Shown: one piece after another, positions 46,101 to 57,534 of the stretch
How the letters are laid out: the number at the start of each line of letters is the position of its first letter
How positions within the stretch are numbered: the first letter of the stretch is position 1
DNA from: Panicum virgatum
Taxonomy: Eukaryota > Streptophyta > Magnoliopsida > Poales > Poaceae
DNA length: 64,000 bases
Reading direction: 5' to 3'
Assembly: GCF_016808335.1 (NCBI RefSeq)
Contig: NC_053139.1
Location: 37,221,954 to 37,285,953, forward strand
Program-made: the position numbers and the translations under genes
The notes under the pieces: generated by a model
What the model saw: the letters and a program-made list of their open reading frames with translations, nothing else
Told to the model about the DNA's origin: nothing
Databases searched by the model: none

Positions 46101-46580
46101 TCTGAGCAGGTTGTGTCCCGGCGGACTTCGAGGAGATCTGTGCGTCCTGGATTGGACAGCCGCTTCCTCCAGGTTGGACCGTCGAGTGGGCCCCGTCTTC
46201 CCCGTGAAGATTGGGCAGGTTGGCGTCACATCGGTGGGCAGGATGTGGAGCTCACCTTTTATCGTCGTCGTAGCTATCGTATTGTATTTCGACTCAGTTT
46301 TAAACTTCCGCTGTGCGTTTGAACTCTGTTGTTTGTATTTAAGACTTTTATGTAAAACTGGTGTTGTAAATTATTTTGAAGATTTCTGTATGCTGGTAAC
46401 ACCTGTGCTCGTCTTCGTACGGGTCTAAGTGCAATTGTGATCCTGGAGTACAGTAGTTTAATCGGGATTTTACCCGACAGCCTGTCAGGTTACACCGTTT
46501 TAAGTGCACAGTAACTGGATTAAGTATTAAGATGATGGTTAGTGCATTTAAGCCGGTTTAATTTGGACGGTGCTGCTACA
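43143..46580 (+). repeat. 5' LTR of the chromovirus-like element
   Basis: 3438 bp, TG...CA. It contains a CCG-rich part (43440-44330) with Pro/Ala/Arg frames that I regard as leader rather than gene, a TATATAA at 44865-44871, and a small exon-like piece ending before the AG at 45072. Compared with the 3' LTR it lacks 91 bp at 45700/45701. Confidence 0.93.
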
Positions 46581-46582
46581 GC

Positions 46583-46596
46583 TGGCATCAGAGCTC
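46583..46596 (+). other. Primer binding site, initiator Met tRNA type
   Basis: TGGCATCAGAGCTC two bases after the LTR end matches the usual TGGTATCAGAGC with one T-to-C change. Confidence 0.85.
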
Positions 46597-47636
46597 TAAA
46601 TTGCACTGGGGTGATTACCTTGCAACGATTTTGGGTTTTTCGAAAAAATTGACGCTAGATGCGCTAAGGAATAGAATAGATAGTTCGTATGCCCTAATTA
46701 TGTTTTATAAGTTAGGTGGCAACTAAGTATCTATTTTATTCCAGCACTTCCAGCTTTTACTTTTTGTTAAACCTTATTTCGGTAGCGACGCACCTACGCT
46801 GAGGTAAGCAAGGTAAGCATTCTGGTAGTCCTTAGAATAGCCCACGTGTTTCATACGTGCGCGGGTCCCGTATGTTGAGCATACGAGGAGGTGATAAGGC
46901 TCGATTCAAACGAGCCTGTCGCTATCTGCCGCCTGATATGGAGTGCGGATTTCATGTCGTGTGATTGTGATCACGGCCATTTCGTAAGGCAATGTTACGA
47001 GATGTAAACCTGTCATGCGGTTGGCCATGACCGTGACCCTTGTGACACGTCTACCCTTGGATGTCCCGTAAGGCGAGTGTACGGGAAGTGAATACGTTGT
47101 TATGACGTATGCAGCGCTGCCCATTCAGCGTCGAACGTCTGGGTGCCATCTCTATAGTGGATGGTAATATATGTGTGAATATGTGGGAAACTGCATATGC
47201 GTTACCCGTGTGGCGTAGGACACATGGGGGCCGTTCGTGTGTGCTGGCACGAAGGGTCCAGAAATGGATATTATATCTGTCTCTGTGTTCTTCTGCAGGA
47301 AACTAACCACATAAGCGCGTTATAACATCCTTGATCGTAGGAACGACTAGTCTATATATAGGGAGAGAACGTAATTATGCCACCGATTGCTCTCGTATAC
47401 CATATTTTGGTACTTGTTTGGGTGAGAAACGCTAGAACGTGGCATGCATCCTGCATTCCTGAGTTGTTGTTTATTTTTTTTTGTTTTTGTTACCTTCGGT
47501 TGCGCTTCACAGAAATTTATTTGGATCACCATGTTTTTACTATGTGTTCTTAAAAATTTATTTGTGTTGCGTTGCCAAGTTTAAACCTGTTTCTTTTGAA
47601 AACTGTCACTTACGTCAGCGCTATGTGTTCTTACAG
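46597..47636 (+). other. Leader of the chromovirus-like element
   Basis: Untranslated sequence between the primer site and the first ORF. It ends in a pyrimidine-rich tract and TTCTTACAG directly before the ATG of the extra ORF. Confidence 0.6.
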
Positions 47637-48473
47637 ATGGCTAGCTTCACGCACGTGATCGTGGACGCTGAGGGTTGGGCGCACTCCAGTGCCCTCCACA
47701 CCGGCCACTTTCCTCGTCTGCTGTGGCAGATGCTCAGGGCGTTTGACTACACTGAGCCCCCACAGTACTCCGGACACGAGTCTAGCTTGCTGGGCACCGA
47801 GCGCTGTCAGATGATTGTGAAGATTCCTGCTTGCCCCGCTCGCTTGGATTGGGACTCGTGGCAGCTCACTGTCTATGGTAGGAAGCTGGCAGACTCCTGG
47901 GAGATTGCAGCTAGGAAGGCTATTGAGGAGTTCTCAGAGAAGCATAATGCAGAGGTGATAGATACTCCTTATAGTGTGTTTCCTCTGAAGGATGAGACCA
48001 CTCAGGCCTATGCAGATCGGGTTAACCGCAACCTGAACATCATGATGCCCGACTACAGCGTCAGGACAGCACTCTCGTTCAGCTACTCCTCAGCTTTGAG
48101 CAACATGTATGAGCAGCTTCGTGAGGAGAATGCGATATGCAGGAGCAAGGCTCGAGAGGCTCACCTCCATGAGCAGCACATGATTGGTACCCAGGACAAG
48201 ATCAAGACCCTGAAGGCCAAGTCTAGAGCAAGGAAGATCAGGATTCAGGAGTTGCAGGAGGAGTTAGAGAACAGGACTCAGATGGTGCAGCACCTTGAGG
48301 GGCAGCTTCAGCAGGCCCAGGAGTGGATTGAGGACGCCCAGGCTCAGGTGCAGGCAGCAGCAGAGATGGAGGCTGATGCAGCAGAGGAGGAGCCAGAAGA
48401 AGAAGAAGAGGAAGAGGACCCTGAGGAGATCGAGGGAGTGTCTGGAGTCGAGTCGGGACCTGGGACTCCGTGA
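47637..48473 (+). CDS. Extra ORF upstream of gag (ORF0-like), 278 aa, unknown function
   Basis: It starts MASFTHVIVDAEGW at the ATG following TTCTTACAG. The first 150 residues look globular (GTERCQMIVKIPACPARLDWDSWQLTVYGRKLADSWEIAARKAI). Then comes a coiled coil (about 175-250: AICRSKAREAHLHEQH, IRIQELQEELENR) and a very acidic tail (EEEPEEEEEEEDPEEIEG) ending PGTP. It lies between leader and gag, in a different frame from gag. A similar extra ORF is known upstream of gag in RIRE3-like elements (from memory), but no function is established. No stop or frameshift within; the frame is kept over 830 bp, so it is probably translated. Confidence 0.75.
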   Translation: MASFTHVIVDAEGWAHSSALHTGHFPRLLWQMLRAFDYTEPPQYSGHESSLLGTERCQMIVKIPACPARLDWDSWQLTVYGRKLADSWEIAARKAIEEFSEKHNAEVIDTPYSVFPLKDETTQAYADRVNRNLNIMMPDYSVRTALSFSYSSALSNMYEQLREENAICRSKAREAHLHEQHMIGTQDKIKTLKAKSRARKIRIQELQEELENRTQMVQHLEGQLQQAQEWIEDAQAQVQAAAEMEADAAEEEPEEEEEEEDPEEIEGVSGVESGPGTP

Positions 48474-49086
48474 GGACGTGGATGGATAGTGTTGATTCTC
48501 CCCTTGCAGTGTAGCCTTACTGTAGGATAGTTGGGTAGGATGACCAACATAGAGCTTTAGGCTAACCTTGGGTTGAGAATTCTTTTGTGGCTCAGTAGTT
48601 CGAGTCATGTAGGATAACCCTCCTAGTGTGGTGTGTAGCCGGGTCGTGTAAGACCCCGTAGTGGTGTGTTGTAGGGTCATTTGTGAACCCTTCTCCCATG
48701 TTAGTTTGTTGCCGTAGCACGGCTTGGGTTGTACTGAACCTTGTTCCAGCTGAAGCAGCGTGGCTGCTTATTGTAAATTTTACTTCCGTAATGATCTTTT
48801 CTGTCAGTGTGTGAATTTTCAGATTTGAGTTGTGTTTTGATCGTCTTCGAATCTGAAACATTGTTGAGCGAGGTTCAGTTTTGCATACGTTAGAGCTACT
48901 CTGGACGAAAACTTGTTGTATTGATACATTTTCAACCAAAGCAAGCTAGTTTATCTTCCCTCGGTGAACCATATCGTGAGGGGAAGGATTCATGCTGTGT
49001 GTTCATAGTATATATGCACATTCTTTATATTGCATGAATTAGTCCTGATAGCGAAATGGCTAACCAGGGGAATGATTATTTTGCAG
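48474..49086 (+). other. Spacer between the extra ORF and gag
   Basis: About 610 bp with no ORF on the plus strand. It ends ATTATTTTGCAG directly before the gag ATG, so it could be an intron whose removal exposes gag. Confidence 0.55.
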
Positions 49087-50166
49087 ATGGGTGATAATCA
49101 TGACAATGACAATCACGAGGCACTGCCCCAGCAACCTCCCTCTTTGGCTCAAGCTGTTGCAGCTCTTATCGCCGACCGCAACGAGCAGACGGAGTTGATA
49201 AGGCAACTGGTGCAAGCCCAGGTCAATGCCGGCAGAGGTCGACATGCTCCACCGCTAGCACCAGCAGAAACTGACTATGTCGGATTTCTGGCCACCCAGC
49301 CACCTCTGTTCCATAAGGCCGATGATCCCCTTGAGGCTGATGCCTGGATTCGCACCATTGAGGATAAGTTCAGCATCCTCAATTGCACAGAGATGGACAA
49401 AGCCGCCTTTGCAGCGCAACAGCTGCGAGGACCTGCGAAAATATGGTGGGTCAATCACAAGGCTCTACTTCCCGCTGGTACACGTCTCACCTGGGATGAG
49501 TTTGTGGCAGCTTTTAAAGCCCACCACATCCCTACAAGCTTGATGAGGAGAAAGATGGCAGAGTTCCTAGCCCTGAAGCAAGGGAACAACACCGTACTCC
49601 AATATGCTCAGACCTTTAACCAGCTATCCCAGTATGGTGGTTTTCATGTGGATACTGATGAGAAGAAACAAGATTGCTTCAGAAGGGGACTTAGTACAAA
49701 GCTCCAGGACAAACTGGCTCTCACTACTTGCAACAACTTTACTGATCTGGTTAATAAGGCCATCACGCAGGAAGATGCCACACTGGCACACAAAGCTGAT
49801 AAGAAGAGAAAAGCACCTGCTGGATCCTCCAGCAATGCACCCCAGAGGTACAAGCTGGTTCAGACAGGGAATCAGCAGGCTTCAAACCGTCCTCCACAGC
49901 AGGGCCGTTGGGTCGCTAGGCCACCCCAGCAACAGCAACTGTGGGTACCTCGTTTCCCGACACAGCAGCAGAGGCCGCTAATGCTACAAGCTCCACGCCC
50001 CAACAACTACCCTTGTTACAATTGTGGTAACCTGGGGCACTTTGCACGAGACTGCCGTCTGCCACCTCGGCAGAACATCTACAAGACTCCAGCACTGAGT
50101 CAAGGTTCCAGCCAGAAAGATCAGAAAAAGAAGGTTGTACCTGCCAAGACTGGTCGTGTGAACTAA
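49087..50166 (+). CDS. Gag of the chromovirus-like element, 359 aa
   Basis: MGDNHDNDNHE start chosen because it follows TTTTGCAG and matches the usual short N-terminus; the frame is open a little further upstream. The central retrotransposon gag domain is clear (ADAWIRTIEDKFSILNC, AAQQLRGPAKIWW, FVAAFKAHHIP), then a basic Gln/Pro-rich region and one CCHC knuckle, CYNCGNLGHFARDC, for RNA packaging. It ends at TAA 50164-50166; pol continues in the same frame directly after. Confidence 0.93.
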   Translation: MGDNHDNDNHEALPQQPPSLAQAVAALIADRNEQTELIRQLVQAQVNAGRGRHAPPLAPAETDYVGFLATQPPLFHKADDPLEADAWIRTIEDKFSILNCTEMDKAAFAAQQLRGPAKIWWVNHKALLPAGTRLTWDEFVAAFKAHHIPTSLMRRKMAEFLALKQGNNTVLQYAQTFNQLSQYGGFHVDTDEKKQDCFRRGLSTKLQDKLALTTCNNFTDLVNKAITQEDATLAHKADKKRKAPAGSSSNAPQRYKLVQTGNQQASNRPPQQGRWVARPPQQQQLWVPRFPTQQQRPLMLQAPRPNNYPCYNCGNLGHFARDCRLPPRQNIYKTPALSQGSSQKDQKKKVVPAKTGRVN

Positions 50167-53100
50167 ACCACTCTGGAGGAAGTCCCGGAGGGCACCCAAG
50201 TGATGGCGGGTACGTTCTCCATTAATCACTGCCCTGTTACTGTGCTATTTGATTCTGGAGCATCTCATAATTTTATCAGTGAAGCATGTGTGGCACGACT
50301 TCACTTACAAGTAACATGCCTAGAGAGACCCTACATTATTCAGACACCTGGCACCCGGTTAAATGCTGGCCAAGTAGTTCGAAATGTTTCCCTTACCTTG
50401 GGTGGGAAAAATTTTCCACTCACTCCCATTGTTCTTCCAAGTCAAGGGATAGATATCATACTTGGAATGAATTGGATGAAGAAGCATGGCGTTATCATCA
50501 ATACCTCTTCTCGTATTCTTCAGTTCAACTCTTCCATGTATGGTTCTATGGACATTCATCTTTCCCAGCATGCAATTCCAGCCACTATCATATACCATCT
50601 GGAGGGAAAAATTCTAGAAGTAATTTCGGTGGTTTGTGAATACCCCGATGTGTTTCCTGAGGACTTGCCAGGCATGCCTCCCGATCGGGATATTGAGTTT
50701 GTCATTGAGTTACAGCCTGGCACAGCCCCCATATCTCGAAGGCCATATAGAATGACTCCCAGTGAGTTAGCTGAATTAAAAATCCAGTTACAAGAGTTGC
50801 TGGATAAAGGCTATATCCGACCGAGCACCTCACCTTGGGGTTGTCCGGCTCTGTTCGTAAAGAAGAAAGATCACGGACTGAGGCTATGTGTGGATTATCG
50901 ACCGCTGAATGCAGTCACCATCAAAAACAAATATCCACTTCCTCGTATTGATATTCTTTTTGATCAATTAGCTGGAGCTAAGGTATTCTCAAAAATAGAT
51001 CTACGATCTGGTTATCATCAAATCAAAATCAGACCGGTGGATATACCAAAAACAGCTTTCTCTACTCGTTATGGTTTATATGAGTATTTGGTGATGTCTT
51101 TCGGATTAACCAATGCTCCCGCTTATTTCATGTACCTCATGAATTCGGTATTCATGCCGGAGTTAGACAAGTTCGTCGTGGTCTTCATTGATGATATCTT
51201 GATCTACTCCAAGAATGAGGAAGAACATGCTCATCATCTTCACATAGTACTTCAGCGTCTGAGAGAGCACCAGCTTTATGCCAAATTCAGTAAGTGTGAC
51301 TTCTGGCTGAAGGAAGTGCCATTCCTCGGTCATGTCATATCTGCGGAGGGCATCTCTGTGGATCCCAGTAAAGTACAGGATGTACTCGATTGGGAAGCTC
51401 CCACTTCAGTTCCTGAACTCCGCAGTTTCTTGGGTTTAGCTGGGTATTATCGACGGTTTATCCCAGAATTCTCCAGAATTGCGAAGCCGATGACTGAACT
51501 TCTGAAAAAGGGTGTCAAGTTCTATTGGAGTAATCAATGTGAGGAAGCTTTCCAGAAATTGAAAACACTTCTCACTTCTGCTCCAATCTTGGCCCAACCA
51601 GACACTACAAAACCATTTGATGTGTACTGTGATGCCTCAGGCACAGGACTCGGCTGTGTCCTGATGCAAGAAAACAGAGTGATTGCTTATGCTTCTCGAT
51701 CACTCAAGAGGCATGAAGAAAATTATCCCACACATGATCTTGAATTAGCAGCTGTGGTCCATTCACTGAAGATCTGGCGACACTATCTCTTAGGTTCATT
51801 GTGCAACATCTATACCGATCACAAGAGTCTCAAATATCTTTTCACTCAAGCTGATTTGAACATGCGTCAAAGAAGATGGCTTGAGTTGATTAAAGATTAT
51901 GAACTCGAAGTGCATTATCATCCTGGCAAGGCGAATGTAGTTGCCGATGCGCTAAGTCGCAAAGCTCACTGTCATTGCATCTCAGCTATACCATTAATCG
52001 AATCTCTTTGCTTTGAAATGGAAAAGCTGAATTTAAGTATTGTACCACATGGCACATTGGCTCATTTAGAGCTTACTCCTACTCTTCGTGATCTCATCAT
52101 AGCGGCACAAAAGCAAGATAAGGGGGTGAAGGAAATTCAGAGAAGACTACTAGAAGGAGACCCTAAAGTGAATTGCTTCCACCAGGATGCTGAGAATGTG
52201 TTATGGTTCAAGCACCGACTAGTGGTGCCTAAGAATTTTGAGCTTAGAAAACAGATCCTTAATGAAGCCCATACTTCACGACTATCAATTCATCCGGGTA
52301 GCAACAAGATGTACCAAGACCTGAAGCAACGATTTTGGTGGACTCGGATGAAAAGGGAAATTGCCAAGTATGTGTCCGAGTGTGATATCTGTAGAAGAGT
52401 TAAGGCTAGTCATCTCAGACCAGCTGGAACTCTCCAGCCCTTGAATATTCCAGAATGGAAATGGGAAGATATAAGTATGGATTTCATCGTCGGCTTACCT
52501 CGAACTCAAAAGGGTTATGACTCTATTTGGGTTGTGGTCGACAGGCTAACTAAATCGGCACATTTCCTCCCAGTTAAGACGACGTACTTGACCAAGCAAT
52601 ATGCGGAATTGTACATGGATCGTATACTATGTTTACATGGTGTGCCAAAGACTATCATTTCCGATCGAGGAACTCAGTTCGTTGCTCGTTTTTGGGAGCA
52701 ATTACATGCTTGCTTGGGAACGCATCTTATTCGCAGCTCTGCATATCACCCTCAAACTGACGGCCAAACCGAGAGGATAAATCAAATTTTGGAAGATATG
52801 CTCCGTGCTTGCGTCTTGACCTATCCACAGAAATGGGATCAATGCTTGCCGTTAGCTGAATTCTCTTATAACAATAGTTATCAAGAGAGCATCAAAATGG
52901 CACCATTTGAAGCGTTGTATGGTCGTCGATGCCGTACACCTCTCAATTGGTCTGAAACTGGGGAAAGAACAATCTTTGGGCCCGACATGGTTCAAGAGGC
53001 TGAAGAACAAGTTCGCCTTATCCAAGCCAACTTAAAGATTGCGCAATCTCGACAGAAGAGCTATGCAGATAAAAGAAGAGATCCACTCGTCTTTAAGGTC

Positions 53101-53361
53101 GGTGACCACGTCTATCTCAAAGTATCACCTTGGAAAGGCGTGCAAAGGTTTGGAATAAAGGGAAAGCTAGCTCCCCGCTACATCGGTCCATATTCAATTG
53201 TGGAACGATGCGGTCCTGTGGCTTATCGGTTGAATCTTCCAGCGAATCTTTCTGCAGTTCATAACATCTTCCATGTATCGCAACTTTTGTTTTGGCCAAA
53301 TTTCATGTTCCCATATGAAAATTTGAGTTTCAACTGGTCAAACTCGGGCAAAATCATTTAA
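50167..53361 (+). pseudogene. Pol polyprotein (protease, RT, RNase H, integrase) fused to LTR sequence
   Basis: In frame with gag after one TAA; first Met at 50200. Protease active site DSGASH at 50251. RT with RSGYHQIKI and [12 protein letters not shown] near 51180. RNase H from [12 protein letters not shown] (51618), HDLELAAV and YTDHKSL. Integrase with an HHCC zinc site (HPG...CDIC, about 52290-52400), core [17 protein letters not shown] and [11 protein letters not shown] (DDE), and the GPY module [14 protein letters not shown] near 53177. At 53281 the frame passes straight into LTR sequence ([14 protein letters not shown]) and stops at 53361. The chromodomain expected downstream is gone. 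All catalytic motifs are otherwise intact. Confidence 0.92.
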
Positions 53362-56300
53362 GCGAAGAAACAGTAACTCCACTGTGCTCTCCACTGTGAC
53401 GCCCCGACGCCATACCGGCGACTGTGGCCGGCGGCGAGCTTCCACGCGTCGGCCATCGCGTCTGTGCGCCGCTCTTCACCTCGCGGATGACCTCGAACCT
53501 TCCTGCCCCATCCCGTCCTCCCCTTCCATCCTCATCCTCAAGCTCGTGCGACCCGAGTCGAGCAGAGTCGCCGCCGTTCGTCGCGTCGGCCACGGCTCGC
53601 CGCCCCGCCTCGATTCGTCGCACCCCGAGCTGCACAGCCTCGCCGTCCACCCACCCCGACCACCCACGAGCGCGGCCGAGCCCCTACATGGCCGAAATCG
53701 CGCACCAGACCACCATCACCATTGAAGCTCCGCCCCGAGCTTCGCCCCTCTCGTCGACGACCACCTTCCGGCCATCCTCCGCCCCAAATCGACTCACGGT
53801 GAGCTCAATCGCGGCCTCCTCCTACTCCCCGACCTATTCCCCACCCGAATCGGCGCCGCCGGCGTTGAATCGGAGCCACGCCACCGCGGAACGCGCCGCC
53901 GTTGCCCGCGCACGCCGCCGGCTCTTCCTGGGCGCTGCCCTTCGCCGCTGCCGCGCGCCCTAGGGCCGCCTAGCCCCCCTGAGGCTCACGCCGCCCCACC
54001 CCGCGGCCGCCGCAAGCCGCCGCCGCCGGAACGGCCGCGCACCGCCGCCGCCCAGCCCCTGCGCCGCCGCGAGCCACGCTGCGCGCGTGCCCTAGCGCGC
54101 CGCCGCGGGCTCTGGCCTCGCCTGGCCGCTTGGGCCGCGGGCGGGTCGCGCCGCGCCGCCGGCAAGCCGCGCCCGGCGAGCACGCCGCCGCCGCCGCGGT
54201 GCCAGGCCGCCTCGCCGGCCACGGCTGGGGCACGGGCGAAACAGAGGAGATGGAGGGGGCGGGCTGGGCTCCCTGGCAAGTGGGGCCCGGCTGTCAGCCC
54301 CCCCCCCCCCTTTTCATGTTTTCCATTTCTATTTTCAGCTGAAGTGTTCTTAATTGCATAGAAATTCGTAGAAAATTCCTAAAAATGCAAAGTAAATTTT
54401 GTTAGATTTCTAAAGCTGGGATGTTTAGAAGAAAAATAGCTGTGCAGAGCAATTGTCACTTTTGCTCTGATGAAAAATTCAATTTGTGTTTAACCTAATT
54501 TATTTTGTACCACTTGTTCTATGACTCAAAAAATTATGAAAATTTTGCAGTGGCTTAGTTCTTGCATGTGCAGTCCACTGTAAAAGTTGCAGATGCTTAG
54601 CCTATGTGCTTGGTTGTGCATCTGTTAGTGTTTGTTTTCCTTTTCTAGGGCTAAAAGAAATGTGTTTCTATATCAATAAATGTTAGAAAAATTTGGGTGG
54701 CATGCTTCCTGCTTTCAAGTTAAGCTCGCAAATTTTTGTTACTAGAGCTTATGCGCAATTGAGGGTTTTGCTTAGATTGTGCCCTAGCCTTACTCTTTTC
54801 TTTATATAAGTGTTGTTAGTTGTTATTTTCATGTATGTGTACCTCAGCAAAGCAAACTCCGGTTTTAATCCTTGCTGCTCTAAGCAAAGTCAGTAGTTGT
54901 TTTTAAAAGGAAACACTTCAGGCTAATTTGAGTTAATCATTTCATTGCATTATGTGCTCATGCATTGCTCTGTGTCCTATCTGTTGCATGACATATTTTA
55001 TTCGTGTAGACGCCACGACCGACGCTGTCCACGAGCTAGTTGCTGAGCCGGTCCAGGAGCCACGAGCAGGAGCACAGCAGGAGGACGCCGTTGAGCACGC
55101 CCCCGGAGACCTAGTTAACCCCGCTGACCTGCAAGGCAAGCCCCGGAGCATAACCATAATTTAAAGTATTCATCGTTTATTTAAGTATTGTGCATTTATG
55201 TTCTAGGAGTTGAATGGAACCATAGTATGCATGTGCCCTAGGTACCGTGGGCCTATACTAGTATGCAGGTGTCGATAGAAATGCTTTGCTAAATAGGATT
55301 TCGGTAGAAGTCGAGTGATTGCTGTCACTCGCGAGTTTAGGATCTTGATCCCTTAGCTTTGGCTTGAAATGAATTGTGGAGTAAAGAGAAATGGAGACCG
55401 GGCGGAAATGAGTTGGTTTTGGTATGGAATGGATGGAAAGTTAGCTCCGCCTGTGTCGATTGAGGACCGTTCTGTTGTTGGCAGTGCTGATCGAGGATTG
55501 AACAGTACTAACCACATACCGGGAGTAGGAGGTAGTCGAAACCGGTAAGCTGTGTACCACCTTACAGCGGTGATTTGAATTCCGCCATGCTACGCTGGGC
55601 GTGGGAGTTGGCGGGTGTTGGATAGGATGCCGCCTCCGGGTTCTCCGGGAGTTCACTGCGAGGGGCCCATCACCTGGGTTTTAGCAGGCGTAGTTCAGAT
55701 GCCGTGGTAATGTGGAAACAGTTGACGCGAGTGGCCCGACGGGGCTTGCATGTGTCGTGTGAGTTAGGTCCACCTTGCAAGGTTAAATCGGATCGATTCG
55801 CCGTGACTCGCGGTTATGAGAGCCTTGATCTCTTTGTCACATCGTAGTAAGAAGTTGAATTGAAAACGAAATGAAAAAGGCTGGTTTGGAAGTTACTAAA
55901 AGATAATCTGTTCCACCATGTGTGTTTTAGATGAATAGGCGAACTTAGTAATACTTGGTATACTAAATGGAGCTAAAATATTGAAAGTAAGGATTCACCT
56001 CTAGCAGCTTTTCAGCAAAAGAACTCCAGAGCCAAAAAGCTTTGCATGTCTAGGTAATGGGCTAAGTATACCCAGAGTCGGGTAAGTCTTGCTGAGTATT
56101 AGTATACTCAGGGTTGTTGTTGTAACCCCTCTGAGCAGGTTGTGTCCCGGCGGACTTCGAGGAGATCTGTGCGTCCTGGATTGGACAGCCGCTTCCTCCA
56201 GGTTGGACCGTCGAGTGGGCCCCGTCTTCCCCGTGAAGATTGGGCAGGTTGGCGTCACATCGGTGGGCAGGATGTGGAGCTCACCTTTTATCGTCGTCGT

Positions 56301-56609
56301 AGCTATCGTATTGTATTTTGACTCAGTTTTAAACTTCCGATGTGCGTTTGAACTCTGTTGTTTGTATTTAAGACTTTTATGTAAAACTGGTGTTGTAAAT
56401 TATTTTGAAGATTTCTGTATGCTGGTAACACCTGTGCTCGTCTTCGTACGGGTCTAAGTGCAATTGTGATCCTGGAGTACAGTAGTTTAATCGGGATTTT
56501 ACCCGACAGCCTGTCAGGTTACACCGTTTTAAGTGCACAGTAACTGGATTAAGTATTAAGATGATGGTTAGTGCATTTAAGCCGGTTTAATTTGGACGGT
56601 GCTGCTACA
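53281..56609 (+). repeat. 3' LTR remnant of the chromovirus-like element
   Basis: Aligns to 43338-46580 of the 5' LTR with few substitutions. It lacks the first 195 bp. It has a 91-bp segment (55639-55729) missing from the 5' LTR and one shorter GCC run near 54190. Confidence 0.95.
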
Positions 56610-57065
56610 ACTAATATGGACATTAGTCCCGATTCCAATGGCTAGAGAACGAAATGGGTCATTAGTCCCGGTGGAACCACCAACCCGGACTAAAGACCCA
56701 ACTCTTTAGTCCTGGGTGATACCACCAACTCGGATTAAAGGGTATCACTTTAGTCCCGATTGGTGGTACTGGTACCAATCTGGATCAAAGAGCTCTCTAC
56801 GGGTTAGTACAAAAGAAAGACATCTCATATAGAGTCACAGCATGTGCTGCGTAAGTAGGATGGTATAGGGAAACTATGCATGAGGTAAGAGATCTTGGGT
56901 TCAATTCGGCGCAAAATAATTTTTTTTGACGTCACGGACCCTTTGGTCCCGGTTGTAGCAACTGGGACTACGAAGCTGGAACTAAAACAGGTTGGCAACA
57001 GGGACAAATTGGACTTTGTGTTTTACATGTATCGCTTACGCGTGATAATTTACACTATTATATAT

Positions 57066-57531
57066 CACTACTACAGAAATGATCTTTGGTCATTTACATT
57101 TGTCCCGGCTAGTATTGGACCAAGGACTAATATAGTCATTAGTCCCGGTTCCAATGGCTAGAGGACGAAAGGGGTCTTTAGACTCGGTGAAACCACCAAC
57201 CCAGACTAAAGACCCAACTCCTCCGTCCCGGGTGGTACCAATCCGAATTAAAGGATATCACTTTAGTCCCGATTGGTGGTACCAACGATCCGGATCAAAG
57301 AGCTCACTACGGGTTAGTACAAAAGAAAGACATCTCATGTAGAGTCGCATGTGCTGTGTAGGTAGGATAGTAGGGAAACTATGCATGAGGTAAGATGTCT
57401 TGGGTTCAATTTGGCGCAAAATAATTTTTTGACGTCACGGACCCTTTGGTCCCGGTTGTAGCAACCAGGACTACAAAGTCGGGACTAAAGGGGGTTGGCA
57501 ACCAGGACAAATTGGACTTTGTGCAGTAGTG
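57066..57531. mobile_element. Small non-autonomous CACTA-like element, copy 2 (complete)
   Basis: 466 bp, CACTACTACAGAAA to GCAGTAGTG, flanked by TAT on both sides (57063-57065, 57532-57534). Contains TAGTCCCGG-type subterminal repeats and no ORF. Confidence 0.88.
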
Positions 57532-57534
57532 TAT

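Larger units (their letters stand above)
43143..56609 (+). mobile_element. Chromovirus-like Ty3/Gypsy retrotransposon with 3.4-kb LTRs (RIRE3/RIRE8-like)
   Basis: Ends TGTAACACCC and GCTGCTACA, with a 5-bp duplication ACTAA (43138-43142, 56610-56614). Order: 5' LTR 43143-46580, Met-type primer site, extra ORF 47637-48473, gag 49087-50166, pol to 53280, 3' LTR remnant 53281-56609. Very long LTRs, an ORF before gag and a Met-tRNA primer site recall rice RIRE3/RIRE8 elements (from memory). The 3' end of pol, the PPT and the first 195 bp of the 3' LTR are deleted. The LTRs differ at few positions over more than 3.2 kb apart from one 91-bp indel, so the insertion is young. Confidence 0.95.
43078..57026. 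mobile_element. Small CACTA-like element, copy 1, split by an LTR retrotransposon
   Basis: 43078-43142 (CACTACAAAAATGATCTTTGG...) continues at 56615-57010 (TAGTCCCGATTCCAATGG...). Its sequence matches the complete copy at 57066-57531. The terminal CAGTAGTG is missing; in its place is flank sequence like that at 43032-43077. Confidence 0.75.
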
